Assembly: GCF_020686945.1 (NCBI RefSeq)
Contig: NZ_JAJEPR010000037.1
Coordinates: 1 to 34,300, forward strand
Length of the DNA stretch: 34,300 nucleotides
Source of the DNA: Limivivens faecihominis
GTDB taxonomy: Bacteria > Bacillota > Clostridia > Lachnospirales > Lachnospiraceae
Direction: 5' to 3'
Part shown: in pieces, positions 15,401 through 23,474 of the stretch
How the letters are laid out: every line of letters starts with the position of its first letter
Position numbering within the stretch: the first letter of the stretch is position 1
Program-made: the position numbers and the translations under genes
Notes under the pieces: generated by a model
What the model was told of the DNA's origin: nothing
Seen by the model: only the letters and a program-made list of their open reading frames with translations
Databases searched by the model: none

Positions 15401-16387
15401 ATGAAAAAAAGGAGAAAATTCTGTGGATTTCTGGCATTTCTGGTACTGCTGGCGGTGGCGCTGATTCCGGCGGGAAAAAGCCAGGCGGCGAAGCTGCCGG
15501 CCTTGAAGGTTAAGGGCACGAAGCTGATGAACTCCCGGGGAAGGACGGTGCAGCTGAAAGGCGTGAGCACCCACGGCCTTTCCTGGTATCCTCAGTATGT
15601 AAACCAGAAAGCCTTCACTTATATGAAGAAATACTGGAAGATCAACGCGGTGCGGTTGGCGCTTTACACGGCGGACTATAACGGGTATTGCAACAGTGAT
15701 TATGCCAACCGGCTGAAACTTCTGAAGACCGTGGATCAGGGCATCAAAAGTGCCACCTTTGCCGGGCTTTATGTCATTGTGGACTGGCATATCTTAAGCG
15801 ACGGAAATCCCCAGACCAACCAGAACCGGGCCATTTCCTTTTTCGCAAGAATGGCGAAGAAGTACAAGAACAACACGAACGTGATTTACGAGATCTGCAA
15901 CGAGCCAAACGGTGGCACCTCCTGGAATACGATCCGTACTTATGCGGGAAAGGTCATCCGGACAATCCGGAAATATGACAAGAACGCTGTGATTCTCGTG
16001 GGTACGCCCAACTGGTCCCAGGATGTGGATGTGGCAGCAGAAAAGCCGTTAAAGGGCTACCAGAATATCATGTACACCCTTCATTTCTATGCGGGAACCC
16101 ATGGTTCCTGGCTTCGGGACAAGGCCCAGAAGGCTCTCGATAAAGGCCTGCCCCTCTTTGTCTCCGAGTTTGGTATCTCCGATGCCTCCGGAAACGGAAA
16201 CCTGAATAAGACCGAGGGAAATGCGTGGATCAGATTTCTGAATAAAAACAAGATCAGTTACCTGGGCTGGAGTCTTTGCAACAAGGCGGAAAGCTCCGCT
16301 CTCATCAAGAGTTCGGTAAGTAAGACCACAAACTGGACCAGTAAGGACCTCACGGACTGGGGACGCTGGCTGAAATCAAAATTTTAA
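15401..16387 (+). CDS. Secreted GH5 endoglucanase (GH5_2-like)
   Basis: A 328-residue glycoside hydrolase family 5 enzyme that cleaves beta-1,4-glucans such as cellulose. A signal peptide covers about residues 1-26 (MKKRRKF, hydrophobic core, SQAA|KL). The catalytic acid/base is E168 in YEICNEPNG and the nucleophile is E256 in LFVSEFGIS; GLSWYPQYVN, VDWHILSDGNP and YTLHFYAGTH are standard GH5 strands. No carbohydrate-binding module or dockerin follows, so it is a bare catalytic domain with a basic surface that may bind the wall. The start is ATG 15401; a GTG two codons upstream is possible. A bidirectional terminator follows directly. Confidence 0.92.
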   Translation: MKKRRKFCGFLAFLVLLAVALIPAGKSQAAKLPALKVKGTKLMNSRGRTVQLKGVSTHGLSWYPQYVNQKAFTYMKKYWKINAVRLALYTADYNGYCNSDYANRLKLLKTVDQGIKSATFAGLYVIVDWHILSDGNPQTNQNRAISFFARMAKKYKNNTNVIYEICNEPNGGTSWNTIRTYAGKVIRTIRKYDKNAVILVGTPNWSQDVDVAAEKPLKGYQNIMYTLHFYAGTHGSWLRDKAQKALDKGLPLFVSEFGISDASGNGNLNKTEGNAWIRFLNKNKISYLGWSLCNKAESSALIKSSVSKTTNWTSKDLTDWGRWLKSKF

Positions 16388-16396
16388 ATAAGCAAT

Positions 16397-16428
16397 AAAA
16401 AAGGAACCCGCGATGAGGTTCCTTTTTT
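16397..16428. terminator. Bidirectional terminator between cellulase and nagA
   Basis: A-run (16397-16402), GGAACC (16403-16408), 8-nt loop, GGTTCC (16417-16422) and six T (16423-16428). It serves the convergent cellulase and nag genes. Confidence 0.88.
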
Positions 16429-16436
16429 GCTGCGCT

Positions 16437-17549
16437 TTATTTCTGAAGCTCGCCTTTGAAGATCAGGTGTTTCATATTGAGGTCCTGATCGAGGAGAACG
16501 ATGTTGGCTTTCTTGCCCGGGGTGATGCTGCCGTAGGTATCGTAGATGCCGATGGCCTTTGCGGTATTCACAGCGGCACATTTGACTGCGCTTCCCAGAG
16601 GAATGCCCATTTTCTTGACTGCGGTACGCATGCAGTCCATGAGGTTGGTGGCGCTTCCGGCGATGGTGCCGTCAGCCAGGGTAGCCAGGTTTCCGACTAC
16701 TTTTACAGGCTGTCCACCCAGAGAATAGTCTCCGTCGGAAAGACCGGTTGCCATCATGCTGTCGCTGATGAGGCAGATGCGGTCGTCACCGAACATCTTG
16801 AAGGTGGTGCGTACGGTAGCCGGGTGGAGATGAACGCCGTCACAGATCAGCTCGACGCAGACATGGTCACTGTCGCAGGCTGCGCCGACAACGCCGGGAG
16901 CTCTGTGAGAGAAGGGCGGCATCGCGTTGTAGAGATGGGTGGCATGACGAGCGCCGCGGTCGTAAGCTTCCTTGGCGATATCATAGTCAGCCGTGGTGTG
17001 GGCGATGGAGATGCCTACCTCATCTTTCAGCTCGTCGATGAACTCCATGGAACCATCCTGCTCCGGAGCAATGTCACAGAGTTTGATGAGTCCGCCGGAG
17101 ATCTCCTGGAGACGGCGGAACATGCCGACATCCGGGTTGTGGATGTAGATGCCGTTCTGAGCACCTTTTTTAGCCGGGGAGATAAAGGGACCCTCCATAT
17201 TGATGCCGACCAGCTCAGCGCCGGTCTTGTTCTCAAAGGAAGCAGCAGCCTTCATGATGCCGGAGAGGATCTCCTCGCTGAAAGTCATCGTAGCGGGGCA
17301 GATGGTGGTGACACCCACGGAAAGTTCGTAGTCAGCCAGGGCCTGGATGGCCTCGGTGGTGCCGTCGCAGAAATCATTCCGCATGCAGCCGTGGAAATGG
17401 ATATCAGTAAGCCCCGGGATCGCAATCAGGCCGTCGGCATCCAGCACGTCGCCGCTGCCGTTCTCGGCGATTTTGTCACCCTCGATGTAAATATCCTGTG
17501 TTTTAAAAGTTCCGTCTTCCTGGAAAACGGAAGCGTTCTTGATAATCAT
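16437..17549 (-). CDS. nagA: N-acetylglucosamine-6-phosphate deacetylase
   Basis: Removes acetate from GlcNAc-6-phosphate to give glucosamine-6-phosphate, the substrate of the adjacent NagB. The 370-residue amidohydrolase carries the expected motifs: PGLTDIHFHG near the N-terminus, GINMEGPFISPAKKGAQ with the metal-binding glutamate, AHTTADYD, ATHLYNAMPPFSHRAPG and the catalytic aspartate in ISDSMMATG. The final ITPGKKANIVLLD is typical of the family. It lies 18 bp behind nagB in the same direction, so the two form an operon for amino sugar catabolism and cell wall or mucin GlcNAc use. It ends 9 bp before a shared terminator. Confidence 0.96.
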   Translation of the reverse strand: MIIKNASVFQEDGTFKTQDIYIEGDKIAENGSGDVLDADGLIAIPGLTDIHFHGCMRNDFCDGTTEAIQALADYELSVGVTTICPATMTFSEEILSGIMKAAASFENKTGAELVGINMEGPFISPAKKGAQNGIYIHNPDVGMFRRLQEISGGLIKLCDIAPEQDGSMEFIDELKDEVGISIAHTTADYDIAKEAYDRGARHATHLYNAMPPFSHRAPGVVGAACDSDHVCVELICDGVHLHPATVRTTFKMFGDDRICLISDSMMATGLSDGDYSLGGQPVKVVGNLATLADGTIAGSATNLMDCMRTAVKKMGIPLGSAVKCAAVNTAKAIGIYDTYGSITPGKKANIVLLDQDLNMKHLIFKGELQK

Positions 17550-17567
17550 AGGTTTAAACTCCTTTTA

Positions 17568-18308
17568 TCAGTCGATGTTTCCTTTTACTAGGGAAAGAGC
17601 AGCTTCGTCAGCTACGATGGTAACATCCGGATGGAACTGAAGGATGGAAGCGGGAACCTCCGGAGTAACCGGTCCCTCGATGGTCTTTGCAAGAGCGTCA
17701 GCCTTGTCTGCGCCGCTGGCTACCAGAAGCACTTTCTTGGCCTGCATGATGGTCTGGATACCCATGGTGTATGCCTGACGGGGAACGTCCTCCTCTTTCT
17801 CGAAGAAACGTTTGTTGGCGTCGATGGTGCTGGCGGTCAGATCTACGCAGTGAGTCTCCTTCGGGAAATGGTCGCAGGGCTCGTTGAAACCGATATGGCC
17901 GTTGCGTCCAAGCCCCAGCAGCTGAATGTCGATGCCGCCTGCAGCGTGGATGATCTCATTGTAAGCCTCGCAGGCTTTGTCAGAATCCGGCTCCAGTCCG
18001 TTGGGAACGTTGGTGTTTGCCTTGTCGATGTTGACATAGTCGAAAAGGTTATGATTCATGAAATAACGATAGCTCTGGTCGTTGTCACCGGAGAGGCCTT
18101 TGTACTCGTCGAGGTTGATGCTGTGAACCTTGGAGAAATCCAGATTGCCGTTCTCATAGGCAGCGATGAGGTTTTTGTAAAGGCCGATGGGGGTGGAACC
18201 GGTTGCCAGACCCAGGGTGCAGCTCGGATCCAGGGTGATAACGGAAGCCATGATGTTGGCTGCCTTTCTGCTCATATCGTCGTAATCTTTTGCTTTGATG
18301 ATTCTCAT
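17568..18308 (-). CDS. nagB: Glucosamine-6-phosphate deaminase
   Basis: Converts glucosamine-6-phosphate to fructose-6-phosphate and ammonia. The 246-residue length is standard for the short Gram-positive form. Motifs: GLATGSTPIGLY for the phosphate site, NLDEYKGL with the catalytic aspartate, and GLGRNGHIGFNEPC with the catalytic histidine and glutamate. The start is ATG 18308, preceded on the minus strand by AAAGGAGAAG; an open frame extends upstream to 18551 but would include the promoter. It is the first gene of the nagBA operon, driven by the promoter at 18348-18376. Confidence 0.96.
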   Translation of the reverse strand: MRIIKAKDYDDMSRKAANIMASVITLDPSCTLGLATGSTPIGLYKNLIAAYENGNLDFSKVHSINLDEYKGLSGDNDQSYRYFMNHNLFDYVNIDKANTNVPNGLEPDSDKACEAYNEIIHAAGGIDIQLLGLGRNGHIGFNEPCDHFPKETHCVDLTASTIDANKRFFEKEEDVPRQAYTMGIQTIMQAKKVLLVASGADKADALAKTIEGPVTPEVPASILQFHPDVTIVADEAALSLVKGNID

Positions 18309-18347
18309 AGTAATCTTCTCCTTTGGACTCTCGTTTTTGCTGTCTTT

Positions 18348-18376
18348 ATTGTATACCATGGATGTAAAAAATGCAA
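18348..18376 (-). promoter_or_regulatory. nagBA promoter with upstream direct repeat
   Basis: On the minus strand, TTGCAT (18376-18371), a 17-bp spacer and TACAAT (18353-18348). Just upstream of the -35, the octamer CGAAAGTG occurs twice in the same orientation, at 18397-18390 and 18418-18411, exactly 21 bp apart (two helical turns). That arrangement suggests a regulator binding one face of the DNA; its identity is unknown. Confidence 0.65.
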
Positions 18377-18488
18377 ACAAACTTGTGGACACTTTCGGAC
18401 AAAAAATTTTCACTTTCGTATCGGAAAAGCCAGAAGAAATCCCAGGTAAAGTTTCGTGAAAAGTGTGAAAAAATCGGGTAAAACAGAT

Positions 18489-18525
18489 AAAAAACAGCTG
18501 CCCGTTTTTCGCGGCGGACAGCTGT
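18489..18525 (-). terminator. Terminator of the DUF1846 gene
   Basis: On the minus strand ACAGCTGTCCG (18525-18515) pairs with CGGGCAGCTGT (18504-18494) around a 10-nt loop and is followed by a T-run. It separates the DUF1846 gene from nagBA. Confidence 0.82.
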
Positions 18526-18554
18526 AAAGTGAAATGTTCACTAATGTTCACCCA

Positions 18555-20033
18555 TCAGTGGTAGATGTGGTCGTTCTCATAGCGCGGCTCCATCGTGAGC
18601 TGGATGCCCAGACGCTTGAAGATCTTGATATCCACCTCGGAGAGCATCACGGAAGTGTGAGCCTGACAGCCGGAGAGCTTGGAGAGCTGTTCCAGAGCCT
18701 TGAGGGCTGCTTTGTCGGAAGCGGCTGTGGTGGAGAGGGCGATGAGCACCTCATCCGTGTGAAGTCTCGGGTTGTAACTGCCCAGATACTCGGTCTTGAG
18801 AAGCTGAATTGGTTCGATGGCAGCGGGGGAGATTACATGGTAATGACGGTCGATGCCGGCGAGCTCTTTTAAGGAGTTTAAGAGAACGGCGGAGAGAGCG
18901 CCCAGAAGATCGGAGGTTTTTCCGAGGATCATTTTTCCGTTGTCCAGCTCCAGAGCTGCTGCGGGGCCGCCGGTCTCCTCTGCGTAGGAGAGGGCTGCGT
19001 CAACGACTTTGCGGTCATGAACAGTGACGCCGGCCTGCTTCATGAGAAGTTCAAGCTTGAAGACCTCGGACTCAGAGCTTCTGCCGGTCTTTCTGGCGGC
19101 CATGGCGTTGTAGTAACGGCGGATGATCTCCTGGCGGGAAGCTTCCTGGCAGGCCTCATCGTCGATGATGCAGTTTCCGGCCATGTTTACGCCCATATCT
19201 GTCGGGGATTTGTAGGGGCTTTCGCCGTAAATCTGTGTAAAGATCTCGTTCAGTACGGGGAAAATTTCAACGTCACGGTTGTAGTTGACGGTAGTTTTTC
19301 CATAAGCTTCCAGGTGGAAGGGGTCGATCATGTTCACATCGTTCAGATCAGCGGTGGCTGCCTCGTAGGCCAGGTTCACCGGATGCTTGAGGGGGATGTT
19401 CCAGATCGGGAAGGTCTCAAATTTCGCATAACCGGCGGGGATGCCGCGTTTGTGCTCATGGTAGAGCTGAGAGAGGCAGGCGGCCATTTTTCCGCTGCCC
19501 GGTCCCGGGGCGGTGATGACAACCAAAGGACGGGTGGTCTCGATGTATTCGTTTTTGCCGTAGCCCTCGTCGCTGACGATGAGAGGGATGTTGCTGGGAT
19601 AACCTTCGATATTGTAGAGGGTGTAGACCTTGATGCCCAGGTCATTCAGGCGCTGCTTGAAGGCGTCGGCTGCCCGCTGACCGGAATATTGGGTGATGGC
19701 TACGCTTCCTACATAGAGGCCGCGGTCCTTGAATACGTCGATGAGACGAAGCACATCGGTGGCGTAGGTGATGCCAAGATCACCACGGACTTTGTTTTTC
19801 TCAATGTCACCGGCACTGATCACGATGACGATCTCAGCCTGGTCAGAGAGCTGCATGAGCATGCGCAGCTTGCTGTCCGGCGCAAAACCGGGAAGAACAC
19901 GGGAAGCATGATAATCGTCAAAAAGCTTTCCGCCGAACTCCATGTAAAGCTTGTTACCGAACTGATTGATCCGTTCACGGATATGTTCGGACTGCATTTT
20001 CAGATATTTGTCGTTGTCAAATCCAATTTTCAT
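18555..20033 (-). CDS. DUF1846 family protein
   Basis: A 492-residue cytoplasmic protein of the DUF1846 family, widely conserved in Firmicutes and Actinobacteria and of unknown biochemical role, although structures exist. The N-terminal FDNDKYLKMQSEHIRERI is the family hallmark. A glycine-rich APGPGSGKMA loop (about residue 175) resembles a phosphate-binding loop, and the middle contains NMAGNCIIDDEACQEASRQEIIRRYY, another highly conserved block. A promoter TGGAAA-17-TATACT precedes the gene near 20098-20126. The ribosome binding site is weak (GGGA 11 bases before ATG). It has its own terminator and does not share the nag promoter. Any function in nucleotide or amino sugar metabolism would be a guess. 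Confidence 0.88.
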   Translation of the reverse strand: MKIGFDNDKYLKMQSEHIRERINQFGNKLYMEFGGKLFDDYHASRVLPGFAPDSKLRMLMQLSDQAEIVIVISAGDIEKNKVRGDLGITYATDVLRLIDVFKDRGLYVGSVAITQYSGQRAADAFKQRLNDLGIKVYTLYNIEGYPSNIPLIVSDEGYGKNEYIETTRPLVVITAPGPGSGKMAACLSQLYHEHKRGIPAGYAKFETFPIWNIPLKHPVNLAYEAATADLNDVNMIDPFHLEAYGKTTVNYNRDVEIFPVLNEIFTQIYGESPYKSPTDMGVNMAGNCIIDDEACQEASRQEIIRRYYNAMAARKTGRSSESEVFKLELLMKQAGVTVHDRKVVDAALSYAEETGGPAAALELDNGKMILGKTSDLLGALSAVLLNSLKELAGIDRHYHVISPAAIEPIQLLKTEYLGSYNPRLHTDEVLIALSTTAASDKAALKALEQLSKLSGCQAHTSVMLSEVDIKIFKRLGIQLTMEPRYENDHIYH

Positions 20034-20134
20034 CTGTTATTCATTCCCATTCTTCTTTTACGAAATTTAGAGCCCAAAAAATTGACTCCATTATTTTTAG
20101 TATACACAAGGGCGCGGTATTTTTCCATAGTTTT

Positions 20135-21102
20135 TTACAAGAATTTTTTTCGCCAGGGCCGGGCGCATGCTATGCAGATGAGAGTGCCGGCAAATGTCAG
20201 GAGAACCCAGATCAGAAGAGTGGAGCTCCAACCAATCCGGTCGGAAAGGACGGCAATGCCATAGGTGGAAGTCGCACTTCCGATGTAGGTACAGGAGTTT
20301 AAAACTCCGGATACAGTGGATACATTTCCCTGCTTTTTGAAAAAAGGCGGGATCATACAAACCTGGATCAGGTTGACGCCGTGCATACAGCCAGTGAGAA
20401 GGGCGGAAAAGAAAACCGAAAAAGCGGCATTTTTTCCGGTGGAACAAAAAAGTGCCAGAGAGGACAGGGTCCCGGTGAAGAAGAAGACTCCCGCACAGGA
20501 AAGGGGGTTGGAAAACTTCCGGATATACAGAGTGGAAGCGGCCTGGATGCAGAGGAGACCGAAAAGAGGAAGCAGGACACCTGTGAGAATTGCAGCTGCG
20601 TGGCTCAGATGGTAGGTTTCGGAAATATAAGAGGGCATCCAGGTGGTGACCCATCCCGAAGCATTCCCTGGAGAACAATGGTGAGCATGATACATAGAAG
20701 CAGCGGACTTAAGAAAGAATTTTTCTGTGAACTGCCCTGGATGGAAGCGTTTTCTATGGAAATAACCGGTGCGTCCTCACAATATCGGTTCCAAACCAGA
20801 ATCATGATGATTCCGCAGATGGCAGAAAAGAAAAAAACAGTCCGCCACCCACAGAAAGAGATCAGAGGCGGCCAGAGAAAGCTCTGGGCAAAGCCGTTGA
20901 AACACCAGACAACAAGCATCTGGTAAGGATTCCGACAGAACGGAATACAAAGGTTCATCAGGACAGTCAGGCTCAATCCGAGGAAAATGAGTTTTTTTGG
21001 AGAAATGTGGTCCCCCAGAACGCCGCTTACCAGCTGACCTGCGCCGTAGGTAATAAAACTTCCGGTGAGTGCCATGGAGAGCTGGCTTTTGGAAAAGCAG
21101 GG
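20135..21102 (-). pseudogene. Frameshifted and 5'-truncated MFS transporter
   Basis: Two overlapping frames together make one major-facilitator protein. The upstream part (from about 21102) reads FSKSQLSMALTGSFITYGAGQLVSGVLGDHISPKK, the loop after helix 2, and continues through FNGFAQSFLWPPL to LTIVLQGMLRDG. There the frame breaks at three C (20650-20652 on the plus strand), and VTTWMPSYISETYHLS resumes in the other frame and runs to the normal end. A loss of one G from a run of four explains the shift exactly, so a sequencing error is possible for that part. However, the first transmembrane helix and start codon are also missing, which makes this a real pseudogene. Sugar-phosphate-type organic anion transport is a weak guess. 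Confidence 0.75.
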
Positions 21103-21138
21103 TAAGTGCGGAGGCTTTTGTTTTAAAAGGTGATAAAT

Positions 21139-21258
21139 TCAAAATAAACTCTGTCCCTCCCAATCTTTGTCAGGCAGTGCGCCCAGGAGCTTGGCAATGG
21201 TCGGAGCCAGATCCTTGATGGAAGTGTTGGAAAGTGTACTTCCGGGAGTGAAATAAAG
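21139..21258 (-). pseudogene. C-terminal fragment of an alkaline-phosphatase-superfamily protein
   Basis: About 40 codons ending at TGA (21141-21139) read FTPGSTLSNTSIKDLAPTIA followed by KLLGALPDKDWEGQSLF, which is the ending pattern of alkaline phosphatase, phosphodiesterase or sulfatase superfamily enzymes (a final strand, DLAPTIAKLLG helix, then G-x-SL). No start or catalytic metal sites remain. The fragment lies immediately before the truncated MFS gene on the same strand and in the same frame, so the two were probably a phosphatase-transporter pair. The same frame stays open further upstream into the ftsH promoter, but similarity is not convincing there. Confidence 0.55.
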
Positions 21259-21292
21259 ATGAAGGTCAAGAAAACAATTTGAAATCTGTCTA

Positions 21293-21321
21293 TTGATTTC
21301 TGGAAGAACAATCTTTATAAT
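21293..21321 (+). promoter_or_regulatory. ftsH promoter
   Basis: TTGATT (21293-21298), a 17-bp spacer and TATAAT (21316-21321), 29 bp before the ATG. It is close to a consensus housekeeping promoter. Confidence 0.8.
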
Positions 21322-21350
21322 GGAAGAGATTAGTTTTTAGGAGGGAAAAA

Positions 21351-23399
21351 ATGAACCATAATCAAATACCTGGCGGAGACCCTGATCAGAGACCAGGCGA
21401 TCAAAATAATAACCGGAATGGCAAGGGAACGAAGAACGGTCAGACCATTCTGATTTTTCTAGTGATTTCCCTGGTAGTGCTTCTTCTGGTAAATTTTATG
21501 AACGGGATACTCAAGGACTCCACGGAAAAGGAGATCACTTATAATCAGTTCATGAAGATGCTGGAAAACGGAGAAGTGGATAAGGTGATCATCCAGTCCA
21601 GCGAGATTGAGATCACACCGAAAAACCAGCCTTTCCCTGGGATGGAGCTGACCTATTATACAGGTGTGATGGCAGATGACAATCTGCAGCAGAAGCTGGA
21701 AGCAGCCGGTGTGGACTACACACAGGAGATCCCGGATGTGACGGGAGCGATCCTCTACAATATTTTAAGTCTGGTGATCCCTCTGGTCCTTGTATGGGTG
21801 GCATTTGGTTTCATCATGCGGAAAATGGCCGGCGGCGGAGGTGTCATGAATGTGGGAAAAAACAAAGCAAAGGTTTATTCCCAGAAGGAGACAGGCGTAA
21901 CCTTCAAAGATGTGGCAGGACAGGATGAAGCGAAGGAATCTCTTCAGGAAGTGGTGGATTTTCTGGAAAATCCCGGAAAGTATACGACCATTGGAGCCAA
22001 GCTTCCCAAAGGAGCACTTCTTGTCGGGCCTCCGGGAACCGGTAAGACGCTTCTGGCGAAGGCGGTAGCCGGTGAGGCACATGTGCCTTTCTTTTCCATT
22101 TCCGGTTCTGATTTCGTGGAAATGTTTGTCGGTGTAGGTGCATCCCGTGTCCGCGAACTCTTTGATGAGGCGAAGAAAAATGCCCCGTGCATCATTTTTA
22201 TCGATGAGATCGATGCGATTGGTAAAAGCCGTGACAGCCGGTACGGTGGTGGAAACGACGAACGGGAACAGACGCTGAATCAGCTTCTGGCAGAGATGGA
22301 TGGCTTTGATACCTCCAGTGGGCTCCTGATCCTGGCGGCAACCAACCGTCCGGAGGTACTGGATTCCGCCCTTCTCCGCCCTGGCCGTTTTGACCGGAGA
22401 GTCATTGTAGATCGTCCGGATCTTAAGGGGCGTGTGGATATCCTCAAAGTGCATGCGAAGAATGTTCATCTGGATGAGACCGTTAATTTTGAAGAGATCG
22501 CACTTGCCACCAGCGGAGCTGTCGGTTCTGATCTGGCGAACATGATCAATGAGGCGGCAATTCTGGCAGTCAAGAAAGGCCGTAACCGGGTATCCCAGAA
22601 AGATCTTTTTGAGGCAGTGGAAGTGGTTCTCGTCGGTAAAGAGAAGAAAAACAAGATTCTGAGCCAGAAGGAACGGGAGATCGTTTCTTATCATGAAGTG
22701 GGACATGCACTTGTGAGTGCACTTCAGAAGCATTCCGAGCCGGTGCAGAAGATCACCATTGTTCCCAGGACCATGGGAGCACTTGGGTACGTTATGAATG
22801 TGCCGGAGGAAGAGAAATATTTAAGTTCCGAGGATGAGCTTCGTGCCCGTCTGGTGGAGTGTGTGGGTGGCCGTGCGGCAGAAGAGATCGTTTTTGATTC
22901 TGTGACCACAGGCGCTTCCAATGATATCGAGCAGGCGACAAAGATCGCCAGGGCCATGGTGACGCAGTATGGTATGTCAAAGAAATTCGGTCTTATGGGA
23001 CTGGAGATCTCAGCAAACCAGTATCTGGATGACCGGACGGTCATGAACTGCAGTGATGTCACTGCCGCAGAGGTGGACGAGGAAGTGCGGAAGGTTCTTC
23101 AGGAGTCCTACGATGAGGCGAAACGTCTTCTGACGGAGCATCGGAAGGCACTGGATCAGATCGCAGAGTTCCTGATCAAAAAGGAAACCATTTCCGGTAA
23201 GGAATTTATGGAGATCTTTGATCAGGTGGAGAAAGAGGATCAGCCGGAGAGCGCGAGCGAGGCGGCAGAGGTCAAAGAGACTGAAACGAAGGCGGATGAT
23301 TCCGAACCGGAGACTTCCGGGACAGAAGCGGAGACTGAGATTTCCAGGAACGTTCCGGCGCCGGAAACCATAGAAAATAAAGAAGATACAACCGTGTAA
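21351..23399 (+). CDS. ftsH: ATP-dependent zinc metalloprotease FtsH
   Basis: Membrane-bound AAA+ protease that degrades misfolded membrane and regulatory proteins. It has 682 residues. Two transmembrane segments (about 28-46 and 130-152) flank an external domain. The AAA module has Walker A GPPGTGKT (226-233), Walker B IIFIDEID and the second region of homology ILAATNRPEVLDSALLRPGRFDR. The zinc site is HEVGH (448-452). The last 60 residues or so form a very acidic tail rich in E, D and T, longer than in many FtsH proteins. AGGAGGG sets the start. In many Clostridia ftsH follows tilS and hpt; here decayed genes on the opposite strand lie upstream instead. Confidence 0.97.
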   Translation: MNHNQIPGGDPDQRPGDQNNNRNGKGTKNGQTILIFLVISLVVLLLVNFMNGILKDSTEKEITYNQFMKMLENGEVDKVIIQSSEIEITPKNQPFPGMELTYYTGVMADDNLQQKLEAAGVDYTQEIPDVTGAILYNILSLVIPLVLVWVAFGFIMRKMAGGGGVMNVGKNKAKVYSQKETGVTFKDVAGQDEAKESLQEVVDFLENPGKYTTIGAKLPKGALLVGPPGTGKTLLAKAVAGEAHVPFFSISGSDFVEMFVGVGASRVRELFDEAKKNAPCIIFIDEIDAIGKSRDSRYGGGNDEREQTLNQLLAEMDGFDTSSGLLILAATNRPEVLDSALLRPGRFDRRVIVDRPDLKGRVDILKVHAKNVHLDETVNFEEIALATSGAVGSDLANMINEAAILAVKKGRNRVSQKDLFEAVEVVLVGKEKKNKILSQKEREIVSYHEVGHALVSALQKHSEPVQKITIVPRTMGALGYVMNVPEEEKYLSSEDELRARLVECVGGRAAEEIVFDSVTTGASNDIEQATKIARAMVTQYGMSKKFGLMGLEISANQYLDDRTVMNCSDVTAAEVDEEVRKVLQESYDEAKRLLTEHRKALDQIAEFLIKKETISGKEFMEIFDQVEKEDQPESASEAAEVKETETKADDSEPETSGTEAETEISRNVPAPETIENKEDTTV

Positions 23400-23417
23400 G
23401 ACACAGTCGATTCCAAG

Positions 23418-23457
23418 GGCTGCCGTCTGGAGAGATCCTCCGGACCGGCGGCCTTTT
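23418..23457 (+). terminator. Terminator-like hairpin after ftsH
   Basis: GGCTGCCG (23418-23425) pairs with CGGCGGCC with one G-U pair, and the inner TCTGGAG and CTCCGGA extend the stem past one bulged C. Four T follow (23454-23457). The short T-run and the 17-bp gap to uvrC suggest partial readthrough. Confidence 0.65.
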
Positions 23458-23474
23458 CTGACAGGAGGACAGAG

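Noticed and set aside
16413..17591. 392-codon plus-strand open frame antisense to nagA
   Set aside because: It mirrors the codon structure of nagA, which has complete catalytic motifs; the antisense product is D, V and G rich without a known fold.
19017..20264. 415-codon plus-strand open frame antisense to the DUF1846 gene
   Set aside because: Same antisense shadow pattern; no start signals and no domain.
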